From assembly GCA_000415965.1 (NCBI GenBank), contig KE356560.1:1064655-1118082 (forward strand): DNA of 53,428 bases, in the 5' to 3' direction. This document shows, one piece after another, positions 38,840 through 47,425 of the stretch. The translations under genes were made by a program, and so were the position numbers. Within the stretch, counting starts at the first letter, position 1, and every line of letters starts with the position of its first letter. The notes under the pieces were generated by a model. It saw only the letters and a list, made by a program, of their open reading frames with translations. It was not told where the DNA came from and did not search any database. Source of the DNA: Haloquadratum walsbyi J07HQW1 (GTDB lineage: Archaea > Halobacteriota > Halobacteria > Halobacteriales > Haloferacaceae).

Positions 38840-39275
38840 TTACAGGGGTGAATCGTCTCGGAGTAATATTTATTCCCTGACCCCGAGATTCCCACCTTCG
38901 TCTTGATGATACGCTTTGCGGGGGTTGAATAGATATCCGTAGGAAGCGCAGTCTCCATAGCAGTCATTGACAATAGAACCAGTGTTTGTCTCCGAACCCA
39001 CACGCAGACTGATTTCAGCTGGAACGCCCGGTTGCGCGTTTCGCTTCGGAAAATTATATTACCAACACTGACAGACACAGATGTGGAGTTGGGTCATCCT
39101 ACTCTCACCTGATCCAACACAGTTTAGACTCATCATCATGCTTCCATCACGATCGCAGTCGAACCCACACGACGGACAGGAGTGTTCGCTGACCCAGATG
39201 GGCTTGGCTGTCTTCACACCGCGCAATGCACACTCCTCCGTGCTGCTCCGCGTCTCAACCGAATTGAACTGACGA
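38840..39275 (-). pseudogene. tnpB 3' relic containing an R1 repeat
   Basis: On the minus strand a TnpB zinc-ribbon remnant reads VKTAKPIWVSEHSCPSCGFD followed by CDRDG (39142-39203). About 70 bases later R1 copy 5 begins, and after it METALPTDIYSTPAKRIIKT (about 38895-38955) matches the ETALPTD...AKRVVETG tail of haloarchaeal TnpB. The relic therefore spans the 3' part of a tnpB, with R1 between the zinc ribbon and the tail. Confidence 0.6.
38961..39071 (-). repeat. R1 dispersed repeat, copy 5 (inside tnpB relic)
   Basis: In minus orientation: CAGTGTTGGTAATATAATTT, GCGCAACCGGGCGTTCCAGC, TGCGTGTGGGTTCGGAGACA and exit AATGACTGC. The 5' hairpin arm is altered (AAACGC), weakening the stem. Confidence 0.8.
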
Positions 39276-39279
39276 CCTC

Positions 39280-39630
39280 TAGATCAACGGCGTCTTCGAG
39301 CAAAAAGATCGGATAAACTCACAGTATCAATATCGCTACGCTGCATCCTGCGTGGTGTGAGCGTTCTGTAGAGATAGTAAGCATATCCCTCATGCTTACA
39401 GTGGTCGCGAGGCGAAAACCCAGCTTGAGCCGTTGGGACGCACCCCGTGAGGGAGCGCACTGGAAGTGGGACGAGCATGACTGGACACTCAGTGGTTTTG
39501 AAGAACGGTCGGGCTCAGCTACCCAAACCAGTGTTAACGGAACCGTAAGTTCACAACGGGGGTAATCGACTGGCTGGATTACCGACAAGGAAATCCCACG
39601 CTTGCAAGGGGTGAGAGGAAGTCAAATCCA
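39280..39630 (+). mobile_element. Probable 3' end of another tnpB-type element
   Basis: No open frame. The end GGAAATCCCACGCTTGCAAG followed by GAGAGGAAGTCAA (39589-39624) is similar to the GGATTCC...GGAGGATGTCAA ends at 47965-47990 and at 6935 (minus). The preceding bases carry the stem GTAAGCAT (39377-39384) with ATGCTTAC (39392-39399). Confidence 0.35.
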
Positions 39631-39762
39631 ACCTCAGGACGTTCTGTAACGTATCTGTTCGATAAATGAGCGGAGGGATGGTCGAGAGACTTCCTCTACT
39701 CTAATGAGGTTACAAACAAGATTACGTGTCCTCTGATGATTCTCACACTCAAGAGTAACCAC

Positions 39763-39868
39763 GTAACAGTCGGTGTCACTCCGGGCACCGTTTCTCTTTG
39801 AACTTGAACTTGAACTCACACTCATTTCATCTGGAATGTCTGTGTGCGTGTTCTGCTATAACTTCGAC
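39763..39868 (-). repeat. R1 dispersed repeat, copy 6
   Basis: In minus orientation: GAACACGCACACAGACATTC, CAGATGAAATGAGTGTG, then a GTTCAA hexamer array (39797-39815 on the plus strand as TTGAAC units) and AAAGAGAAACGGTGCCCGGA, exit CGACTGTTACG. The hexamer array replaces the usual GGTTCGG block. Confidence 0.7.
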
Positions 39869-39989
39869 TCACGACACGTACACTCCCAACAACTGATAAA
39901 CACGGTTAAATTCACAGGATATCCAATTTAGAAGCTGTTCACGGCGAATGCCACGGGGTTTTGATACTTTGATATGACCCCAGGGCGGT

Positions 39990-41180
39990 TCACCTTTGAG
40001 GTGATGCTGTCGCATCACTTTGATCAGTATTTTGTCGAATTGCGAGATTGTACTCTCTAATAAGTGCTGCATTCTGGACAGCCTCATCACTATCAAACGC
40101 GGCTTGTTGAGTCTGGACATCTTCGGCACTAAAGCCACTGTTTGTGTACGCAGTCGGTGAGTCACGATCACCGCCGTCTCCACCATCGGACCCACTCGTC
40201 GAAATAGTTGCATTCTGCGTTTGCTGTCCCTCACGAACACTCGTTTCATCACCAAGGATTGAGGATCCATTCTTTAATCCGGAGTATTCAGTCTCCTCAC
40301 GATCACCAGCAACAGTTACTGTTGAGTCTGCTCCAAATTCATCAAGTGATAAATCAACGACTGCCAACTGCACTGTTGCTCCGCTGAGAACCACAAGAAT
40401 AACCACAGCCGTTGCAACCCGTCGAAGGTTGATTAACCCAAGACTTGAGGCTTGATTAAGTCCTTTAAGAACATTATCATATAATCGCTTGACAATTGCT
40501 GATTGTCGATTGGCTTCAGTTGCGTCACGAGCGGTCCGCAAGGATTCCTGCAGTGATGGATTCGCGGCTGCAAACTGATCAATCAAGGGACGTCGAATTC
40601 GAATCCCGACCTCAATAGGAATAATGATTAATCCGATACCAACTCCAAGTACTGCTCCAGTCGCGATAGTTGGTTCTGTAACTGCGATTCCAGCGATATC
40701 TTGAATTACTGTCACGATTCCTGATGGTACCGGAACACGGGCTGGCACCCCTGACGGAATCCCCACAAACAGTGAAATGGCATTTACAAGAAGCGTCGCA
40801 ATAGCAGCGTCGACAATTGCATAAATAACTGCGATTTTGAGCCCTTCCTTGCGAATCTCAGCGAGTGCACGCTTGATCTGTTGTTGCTGGGTCTCTATGC
40901 CACCGCCAGGACGATCGTCGGTTGCCACATCAGTGGTCTCTGTATCTAAATTATCACTCACCCCACCAGTGAGCGCATTAGCGTCTGTATTTACAGTTTC
41001 ATCCGCTTTTTTATCACCAGTCGCTTGCGCCGAGGTTTCTGTATCGACACTGTCATGAGGACTTTCATCGATTCCGAACGGATCGGAGTCGAAGTGCGCT
41101 GACTCAGGATCACCATCGTGATTCTCATTTTCATCTGTGTGTTGATCTTCATCAGCAGGTGGGTCGTTGTCGTCTGTCAT
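39990..41180 (-). CDS. Haloarchaeal membrane protein of the MoxR/vWA cluster
   Basis: A 396-residue protein with a long acidic, probably disordered N-terminus (about 1-95), a basic segment QQQQIKRALAEIRKEGLK, and hydrophobic segments at about 113-135, 150-165, 170-190 and 255-275. A last soluble part begins LDEFGADSTVTVAGDREETEYSG and lies outside if the number of spans is even. I do not recognise a catalytic motif; it resembles a haloarchaeal family found beside MoxR/vWA genes (DUF7502-like). It follows the coiled-coil gene on the same strand after 75 bases. Probably a structural or partner component of the vWA complex. Confidence 0.72.
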   Translation of the reverse strand: MTDDNDPPADEDQHTDENENHDGDPESAHFDSDPFGIDESPHDSVDTETSAQATGDKKADETVNTDANALTGGVSDNLDTETTDVATDDRPGGGIETQQQQIKRALAEIRKEGLKIAVIYAIVDAAIATLLVNAISLFVGIPSGVPARVPVPSGIVTVIQDIAGIAVTEPTIATGAVLGVGIGLIIIPIEVGIRIRRPLIDQFAAANPSLQESLRTARDATEANRQSAIVKRLYDNVLKGLNQASSLGLINLRRVATAVVILVVLSGATVQLAVVDLSLDEFGADSTVTVAGDREETEYSGLKNGSSILGDETSVREGQQTQNATISTSGSDGGDGGDRDSPTAYTNSGFSAEDVQTQQAAFDSDEAVQNAALIREYNLAIRQNTDQSDATASPQR

Positions 41181-41255
41181 GTAATCAATAAATCCGTATT
41201 AGATGGTTCGTGTGTTTGCTGATTTGTGCAATGTAGTATTCATACTATCTGATCA

Positions 41256-41870
41256 TCACCGACAAGCAGGTGGCTTATCGCCCTCAATAGCACTACAGGC
41301 GTCATTAAGCCGGTCTCTGAGGAGGTCATTTTCATTTTCAAGTTGTTCATTTTCACTTTCGAGACTCGAGACCTCACTTTCAAGATCTGATACCTGTCCT
41401 TCAAGATTTGACACCTCGTTTCGCAGATCCTCAGCTTCCGATTGCAGATCATCGACTTCGGATCGGAGGTTTTGATTGACTGACTGGAGGTTTTGGACCT
41501 CTGATTCCAGTGAATTAGCTCGACGCTCTGCGGCTTGGAGGTCTTGTTTTGTGTTTGCGAGTTCAGTTTGTGTCTCCGATAACTGCTGTTCGGTTTGTTG
41601 AAGATTTCCAGATACCTGTGACACATCGCCACGAGCTGTTTCTAACGACTCATTTAATTCTTGCATTCGTTCTCTTGCCTGCTCCAGATCCGATCGAGCC
41701 TCCTTGAGATCGCTTCGGAGCTGTTCGTTCTGTGATTGAAGCTGACTGTTCCGTGTATCAAGCCCCTCGACTGATTCCTGATAAAACAGTGTTGCCCCAG
41801 CAGTACCAGCAATGGTCAGACACAGTATGATAACTAATCCAAAATTAATTGACCGACCAATTATGCTCAT
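41256..41870 (-). CDS. Membrane-anchored coiled-coil protein
   Basis: A 204-residue protein with one N-terminal transmembrane segment (residues 9-27, FGLVIILCLTIAGTAGATLF) followed by an uninterrupted heptad coiled coil of about 150 residues (repeated LQSQNEQLRSDLKEARSDLE-type units rich in Leu, Glu, Gln and Ser) and a short tail with CSAIEGDKPPACR, two cysteines that could form a disulfide or join subunits. It starts four bases inside the end of the large vWA gene (ATGA, 41867-41870). Likely a rod that organises the vWA proteins at the membrane; function otherwise unknown. Confidence 0.85.
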   Translation of the reverse strand: MSIIGRSINFGLVIILCLTIAGTAGATLFYQESVEGLDTRNSQLQSQNEQLRSDLKEARSDLEQARERMQELNESLETARGDVSQVSGNLQQTEQQLSETQTELANTKQDLQAAERRANSLESEVQNLQSVNQNLRSEVDDLQSEAEDLRNEVSNLEGQVSDLESEVSSLESENEQLENENDLLRDRLNDACSAIEGDKPPACR

Positions 41871-44239
41871 GTAAGTCCACTCTCCTGGCGGGTACGACCC
41901 TGGTATACTTGAACCCGCCGAATTACCACTTCAGTGACAAATATAACGAGTCCGAGAATGGCAAATACCCACCCCCATTGCTGTTCGACATCACGAACCC
42001 GGGTTGATTGTTGTCTTGCGAATTCCGCAATTTCAGCGGTATCACTCGGCTCAAATTGACGACCATTTGTCGCTCTCACTGCCTCACGTAAGGCTGGTGC
42101 CGTTCCAAATCCGGCATATTCGGCAGGATAATTTGCAGCATATGTTGCTCCGCTAATTTCTTTGAACCCTTCTGTTTCGGGTGTGACACTTGCACGGTAG
42201 ACACCATCACGAACCGCACGGAACGAGACTGACGTATTTGCCGGTGGGGTATCCCCACGATATGTGATTGTCGCTGGTGATCCAACACGAGTGTCCTCAG
42301 CACCAGTCACTCCTGTTGTCTTTCGCTCTGGATTTCCAATCGCATAATTAACTGATTTGGTGACGAGTAATGAGTCTGGCTCGTTGAGAAGTCCACCAAG
42401 ACCACCACCCGACTGATACGCTGTGATGGTCGCAACACGTCCGAGTCCGTACCGCCATGCGGCAACTGCTGGGTCTCCATTTGAGCCAGCAACAAGGAAT
42501 GTTCCTCCAGGGCGAACAGATACATCATTGACCTGATCAGGCGTCGCTGTCACCTCAGCGCCACTTGTAATGAAATGCCCTGAATCAACGATTGTTAATC
42601 CCTCTCCCTCGAATTGCCGACCGCTCCCACCGAATAAAATTCGAAGACGGTCGGTCTCATTTGCTTGGAAGTACGTTCCACCAGAGATATCAGCAATCTG
42701 CTCAAGTAATGGTTCATTCACGCGCTGTCCTGCACCAACAGTAATCACGCGCACTCCTCGTCTTCCAAGTGACTCCGCAACGACTGTTGCCCGGCTCCGA
42801 GCGTCAACGCCATCGCTGATGAGGATGACCGTCCCGCGCTGTCCATCAAGCATCTCCTCTGCACCACGGAGCCCATTCGCGATATTTGTCCCACCGCCAG
42901 CACGGAGTTGTCGAATCCGTTGGCGTGTGGTATCACGACTTTCAGTAAGCTGCTCGAGTCCAACCACCTGGTATGCCTGTCGATTGAACCCCACAACCCC
43001 AACGCTCGTTGAGTCACCCAACTGACCGAGTGCATTGAGTGCAACTGCTTTTTGAATCTGCATCCCACTTCCGGTACTTCCAGAGACATCGATCGCGAGG
43101 ATGACACGTGCACTTCCTGGCGTTCCTTCACCGACCTGAACTGGCAGGATTGTGCCAATTGATGATGAATCATATCCTCCCCCTTCGAAGCCATTTGGAC
43201 CTCCGACCATGAGAAGTCCATTTCCATCGATAACAAATCGCTGAAGTCGTTCAACATCTCCAAGCTCATCTGCTGCCGTATTCTGGACGACAACTGCATA
43301 GTAGGGATCAAGCGTCTCAGGGACTGATCTTGCCGTTTCAACGGTATACAACTGCTGGAGATATGACTGCAGCGGATAGTTTTGTTGTGATACGTATAGT
43401 ATGGTTGGCTTCTCAACAACACGGATTGTTGATCGAGCAATGTCATTCTGTGTGTATGTATCGTCGCTTTCGATTGTCGCAGTAACTCTGTGCGCACCGA
43501 CTGACTCAAAGGTATGTCTTACAGGAATACGTCCAGTCCCGTTATTGAGCGTCTCCTCTGTAACCTGCTCACCATCAATACTCACCGTCACTGTCACTGG
43601 ATCAGTTGCTTCCACACCGCGGACCCTCGTGAGAATTTGACTTTCGACACCAACACTTGTTTTCGAGGGACCGGTGAGTGTTAGATATCGCTCAGTTTGC
43701 GTCGGATCAAAGCTTACAGTGCTGATGGTTGCATCTATCGACCGTGCAAACTCCGCTGTCGCTGATAACGACTGTCCACCGGTTGTCTGCCCATCAGAGA
43801 CAACGACTACTGACCCGTTTTCTTGGAGATTCGCAGCAATTCCATCCCCAATCGGTGAACGTTCTCCGCGAGCGATTGTTGAGACAGTCGCTGGAATTCC
43901 TTCAGCCTCGATCCCTTCAATTAACTCCTCGGTTTGGTTTGGACCGACAGCAGTGCTATTCGAACGATCAACAAGTACAGAAACAGATGGATCGCCTGTG
44001 GTCTCCATCGTGATGACAGTGAACGGACCAGTCGCTGCAAGAATAAGTAGTGAAATAACAACAATTCGCGAGACAGCAAAGAGTCGTCGACTTCGGGCTG
44101 ACGCGGTCCCTGACGCACGATATCGAACAAATCCGATGATAACTGCAATTGCAATCGGTAAGGCAATCAGTGCGAGTGGGCGTTCGAGTCCAACGACGAT
44201 ATCACCGAATGCCGTTCGAACAGCGAGCGGGGACGGCAT
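41867..44239 (-). CDS. Large vWA-domain membrane protein
   Basis: A 790-residue protein with membrane segments near residues 20-37, 58-76 and one near the C-terminus (WVFAILGLVIFVTEVVI). A first, partial vWA-like region follows the second segment: SVSVLVDRSNST (Asp91-x-Ser93-x-Ser95) and VVVVSDGQTTGG. A full vWA domain comes later: ILAIDVSGSTGSGMQIQKAV (about residue 382), NRQAYQV, GGGTNIANGL and ILISDGVDA, giving all MIDAS residues D-x-S-x-S, T and D. Between them lies an amidotransferase-like segment GLLMVGGPNGFEGGGY. The gene is followed by the overlapping coiled-coil gene and preceded by the BatA-like gene, so all share a transcript. Confidence 0.9.
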   Translation of the reverse strand: MPSPLAVRTAFGDIVVGLERPLALIALPIAIAVIIGFVRYRASGTASARSRRLFAVSRIVVISLLILAATGPFTVITMETTGDPSVSVLVDRSNSTAVGPNQTEELIEGIEAEGIPATVSTIARGERSPIGDGIAANLQENGSVVVVSDGQTTGGQSLSATAEFARSIDATISTVSFDPTQTERYLTLTGPSKTSVGVESQILTRVRGVEATDPVTVTVSIDGEQVTEETLNNGTGRIPVRHTFESVGAHRVTATIESDDTYTQNDIARSTIRVVEKPTILYVSQQNYPLQSYLQQLYTVETARSVPETLDPYYAVVVQNTAADELGDVERLQRFVIDGNGLLMVGGPNGFEGGGYDSSSIGTILPVQVGEGTPGSARVILAIDVSGSTGSGMQIQKAVALNALGQLGDSTSVGVVGFNRQAYQVVGLEQLTESRDTTRQRIRQLRAGGGTNIANGLRGAEEMLDGQRGTVILISDGVDARSRATVVAESLGRRGVRVITVGAGQRVNEPLLEQIADISGGTYFQANETDRLRILFGGSGRQFEGEGLTIVDSGHFITSGAEVTATPDQVNDVSVRPGGTFLVAGSNGDPAVAAWRYGLGRVATITAYQSGGGLGGLLNEPDSLLVTKSVNYAIGNPERKTTGVTGAEDTRVGSPATITYRGDTPPANTSVSFRAVRDGVYRASVTPETEGFKEISGATYAANYPAEYAGFGTAPALREAVRATNGRQFEPSDTAEIAEFARQQSTRVRDVEQQWGWVFAILGLVIFVTEVVIRRVQVYQGRTRQESGLT

Positions 44240-44266
44240 GAGTCAGCAGAGTAATATCTACAACCA

Positions 44267-46063
44267 CTATAGATCACCCCGCCGTCGGAGAAGCGCGATT
44301 TCTCCAATGACAATGGTAGCTCCAACAAGAGTAACTATCCACCCAAGTGGACGGGGAACACGTGTTTCTCTTTCACGCGTTTGAGCATCGACCTCTGATG
44401 ATTGTTCATCAAGTGATTCAACTGCTACTGCCGACTCAGTCGCACTATACAAAGAGACACCACGTTGAGATCCACCAACGGTATAAAATCCGGTCTGATC
44501 GAGTGAAATCACCTGCCCCTCGATTACTTCGCCATCCGGTGTCTCAACTGTCGTCACATTCTCGAACTGTAACTGTGACCCCGTCTGTTGATTAAGTGTC
44601 GATAATGGCTCACGACCGGCAAGATAAAAGATAGCTCGCTTCCAGAAGACCGGGTATTGGTAATTAAATCGAAATGGATCACTGTCGACAACGCTTCCAT
44701 AATACAGCACTCGTCCGTTTGCCCGTCTGTCTGTTGCAAGGATTGGGGTTCCATCTGTTGTTGCAAGAAGCGATTGCCCTCCGGTTAGTGAGCCAGTTAG
44801 GTACGTTTCCGGTGGCGTGAATCCAATTCCCTGCGTGAGCTCACTTTGCTGTGGTCGGTCAAGAGCTGGATTTGATGCTGTTCCCTGTGGGTCAATTAAG
44901 AGAAGATCACGATATGCTGCCGGTGGCGACTGCTGTGCGATGACACCGACCCCACCACCATTGGCGAGGACATCACGCCCCGCTTCGACATTTCCGTCAA
45001 GAAGACGCTCTGATTCAAGATCGCTATACAGAATTACATCATAATTACCCTGAACCGCTGTCGGTGGCTGCGCGACTGTCAGTGATACTTCCTCAATTAC
45101 AGATAATGCCGTCGTAAGATAGCTATTCGGATCATTGCTCAATAATAAGACGTTCACACGCTGGTCTGATGGCGCAGCGATGTACGCGACATCATCAACC
45201 GAGAGGTCATCGCCTGGCGTGAGTTGAGCGCGACCACCACCAGCGGGAACTGGAAGTGTCACTCGCTGTATACTCCCCGGAGAAAGTCGCAACGATGTCT
45301 GTGCTGACCCGAGCGTAATCGTGCGTGTCACTTCTCTGTCGGCAAAGTTCTGTACAGTTACTGTCACATTTGATCGACTGAACGATCGTGCGGTGATGCC
45401 GACGTTTGATCCTCCACGATCAAACTGCTGAAGTGACACCTGTACGCCACGCGCTCGCGCTGACTGCACAGCCTGGCGCCAGCGGTCACCGGCGAAGTCG
45501 CTGAATATAGCAATCCGTGCATTCTCTCCCGCAATCGCAGTTGCGCGCGAGATTGCTGCATTGAGATTTCCAGGCGCATCAGTCGGGCGTAACTCTGCCA
45601 GTGTTGTTTGTACCTCCGATGCGCCGCCAGATCGGAGGACAACAGATGACTCGGATCCGGCGAAAACCACGGAATTAGTGCTACTTGTTGTTTCTCCTGC
45701 AGCGGCTATTGCAGCCGCAAATCGTGTTCCATCACTGGTGTCCACCTGCATACTCGCACTGCCGTCAATGACGAGTATCGTCTCAGAAACAGTCTGTGAC
45801 TCTGCAACGGAGATGTACGGTCCAGCGACTGATACTGCGAGCAGGATAACGACGAGAATTTGCAGTAATAATAATAGATTCTGCTTGAGTCGGTCAAATA
45901 GCGGTCGTGAGGCATCTTGTTGTGTCTCTTCGAATAACAACTCAACCGTTGGTAACTCAACACGACGTGGGTCGGGCTGAATAAAATAGACAATGAGAAT
46001 TGGGATGAGTGCTGCGAGCGCCACGACCCCGATAGGCGCAAGAAAAACATCCGAAAGTACCAT
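44267..46063 (-). CDS. BatA-like vWA membrane protein
   Basis: From the ATG at 46063 (MVLSDVFLAPIGVVALAALIP) a 598-residue protein of the BatA (Bacteroides aerotolerance) type. Two N-terminal membrane segments enclose a loop with RRVELPTVELLFEE, typical of BatA. A vWA-like domain follows: ILVIDGSASMQV (D-x-S-x-S), GNLNAAISRA and IAIFSDFAG. A large middle part binds no known ligand; a last membrane segment PLGWIVTLVGATIVIGEIALL ends the protein. An upstream ATG at 46075 adds four residues. It is the first gene of the batA-vWA-coiled-coil-membrane protein run, upstream (5') of moxR on the same strand. Confidence 0.9.
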   Translation of the reverse strand: MVLSDVFLAPIGVVALAALIPILIVYFIQPDPRRVELPTVELLFEETQQDASRPLFDRLKQNLLLLLQILVVILLAVSVAGPYISVAESQTVSETILVIDGSASMQVDTSDGTRFAAAIAAAGETTSSTNSVVFAGSESSVVLRSGGASEVQTTLAELRPTDAPGNLNAAISRATAIAGENARIAIFSDFAGDRWRQAVQSARARGVQVSLQQFDRGGSNVGITARSFSRSNVTVTVQNFADREVTRTITLGSAQTSLRLSPGSIQRVTLPVPAGGGRAQLTPGDDLSVDDVAYIAAPSDQRVNVLLLSNDPNSYLTTALSVIEEVSLTVAQPPTAVQGNYDVILYSDLESERLLDGNVEAGRDVLANGGGVGVIAQQSPPAAYRDLLLIDPQGTASNPALDRPQQSELTQGIGFTPPETYLTGSLTGGQSLLATTDGTPILATDRRANGRVLYYGSVVDSDPFRFNYQYPVFWKRAIFYLAGREPLSTLNQQTGSQLQFENVTTVETPDGEVIEGQVISLDQTGFYTVGGSQRGVSLYSATESAVAVESLDEQSSEVDAQTRERETRVPRPLGWIVTLVGATIVIGEIALLRRRGDL

Positions 46064-46110
46064 AGTCTGGTTCACGGAATCCGGCGGTATGCCTCTTTCG
46101 TCACCGACTT

Positions 46111-46238
46111 ATCAGTTGTTGATAATTTGTTGTTATTATTTGAAGTTGTAGCGGAACACGCACGCGAACACTCCAGATGAAATGAGAGTGTGGGTTCAGA
46201 TATAACCAGGGTTCAGATTGCCAACAACTGTGATGAGG
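46111..46238 (+). repeat. R1 dispersed repeat, copy 7
   Basis: Entry ATCAGTTGTTGATAATTTGT, then GCGGAACACGCACGCGAACA, CCAGATGAAATGAGAGTGTG, GGTTCAGATATAACCAGGG and exit AACTGTGATGAGG. The hairpin is largely lost. Confidence 0.75.
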
Positions 46239-46290
46239 ATTGACTCAATTATACCCCTATAATCATATGATCAATGGATGATAAAAAATA

Positions 46291-46983
46291 TTAAATATCT
46301 AGAACATCACACACGCCAGTCAATGTCTCGACTGTAAGATGAGGATCGGGGCCGAACGGCTCAGACGGGGTCGCTTTCCGATTGACCCAGACTGCCTGTG
46401 CGCCAGCATGCACAGCGCCGACAACATCAAACCATCCCGCGGTGACATGGGCAATTTCATCAATCGGCGTGCCAGTCCGTGCTGCACCATGTTGATATAG
46501 TTCCGCAGCAGGCTTGAATGTCGATACCTCTGCGGCGCTAATTGTATCGGCGATAACGTCCCCAATCCCGGTGTGTTCAACCATTGTCGATAACATCTCA
46601 GGGTTTCCATTCGACAGAACATAACAGTCGTACCCAGCCGTATCAAGTCGGTCAATACTCTCACGCACGTCATCGAAAACATCGAGCTCATGATACACAG
46701 CAAGAATCTCATCGCGCTCACTCGGTGATAATCCAACATCATGTGCATCAAGTGCATACTGCAGCGCATCTCGATTCATCTCATAAAATGGCTGATATGC
46801 ATCAATCTGATTTGCGACAAAGGTGTACGCAAGCGAGCGTGATCGCCACAGTCGCGAGATTGGTCTTGGATTTTCAACACGCTCTTTGAGCGCTTGCTCA
46901 GCCGCCTCAACATCAACAAGTGTACTATACGAATCGAATGTAACCGTTTGAACACGGTCGGGGTCGAAATCCGCTGACATCAT
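46291..46983 (-). CDS. HAD superfamily, haloacid dehalogenase type II-like
   Basis: A 230-residue cytosolic hydrolase of the L-2-haloacid dehalogenase class. Motif I is VTFDSYSTLVD (nucleophile Asp15), followed by a helical cap; motif II is CYVLSNGNPEML, the Lys of motif III is in FKPAAELYQHGAARTG, and the last motif is TAGWFDVVGAVHAGAQAVWVNR, the type II pattern. All four motifs are present, so the enzyme should be active. The normal substrate is often not a halo-acid; phosphatase activity on a small metabolite is an equal possibility. It stands alone between R1 copy 7 and the repeat-rich region at 47000-48140. Confidence 0.9.
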   Translation of the reverse strand: MMSADFDPDRVQTVTFDSYSTLVDVEAAEQALKERVENPRPISRLWRSRSLAYTFVANQIDAYQPFYEMNRDALQYALDAHDVGLSPSERDEILAVYHELDVFDDVRESIDRLDTAGYDCYVLSNGNPEMLSTMVEHTGIGDVIADTISAAEVSTFKPAAELYQHGAARTGTPIDEIAHVTAGWFDVVGAVHAGAQAVWVNRKATPSEPFGPDPHLTVETLTGVCDVLDI

Positions 46984-47189
46984 CTATATACTCACAGGCA
47001 TATCGAAAGAGGCTGGTGGCACTGTTCATTATGCTGTCTTTTCATGCGTCATATGTTTAATAACGCGTCAATATATTTGTATCTCTATGTGCATTCGTAT
47101 CGTATTCGCACCGGTTATCCGTGATATCTAATATCATTTCATTTATACTCGTCTGAGTGTCCGTCTATAAGAAGAGTATATATCGGTTG

Positions 47190-47317
47190 TCAGTTATTGG
47201 TAGTTCGACTTTTATGCATAGTCACAGCGGAACGCACATCCAGGCGTTCCGGATAAAAATGAGTGTGCGTATGGGTTCAGAGAGAAACAGTACTCAAAGT
47301 GCCACTGACTGGTATCG
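47190..47317 (+). repeat. R1 dispersed repeat, copy 8
   Basis: Entry TCAGTTATTGGTAGTTCGAC. Perfect Watson-Crick hairpin GGAACGC (47229-47235) with GCGTTCC (47244-47250), then GGATAAAAATGAGTGTGCG, GGGTTCAGAGAGAAACAGTA and exit TGACTGGTATCG. The fourth pair is A-T here where most copies have G-T. Confidence 0.88.
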
Positions 47318-47361
47318 TATCAGCCACTGAGATGGACTCAACGACTACGATGAAAACGCTG

Positions 47362-47425
47362 CGTGAACTCACCCCGGGGTCACATCAGCATCAAAGCCCC
47401 GAGGCAGTCGCCTCGAACCGCCTGT
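47362..47425 (+). repeat. R2 hairpin repeat
   Basis: CGTGAACTCACCCCGGGGTC, short loop with ATCAGCATC, then AAAGCCCCGAGGCAGTCGCC. Same arms as at 33182-33250 and, shortened, 1460-1487. Confidence 0.7.

Larger units (their letters stand above)
38610..39989. other. 1.4-kb repeat-filled gap inside the MoxR/vWA cluster
   Basis: No intact gene. Contains a hexamer tract (38677-38736), a tnpB 3' relic with embedded R1 copy 5 (38840-39275, minus), a 3'-end-like sequence on the plus strand (39280-39630) with the hairpin GTAAGCAT/ATGCTTAC (39377-39399), and R1 copy 6 (39763-39868, minus). It separates moxR-DUF58 from the four vWA-cluster genes. Confidence 0.6.

Noticed and set aside
19112..47317. R1 copies as a CRISPR array
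   Set aside because: Copies are far apart, in both orientations and partly diverged, with no regular spacers and no cas genes.
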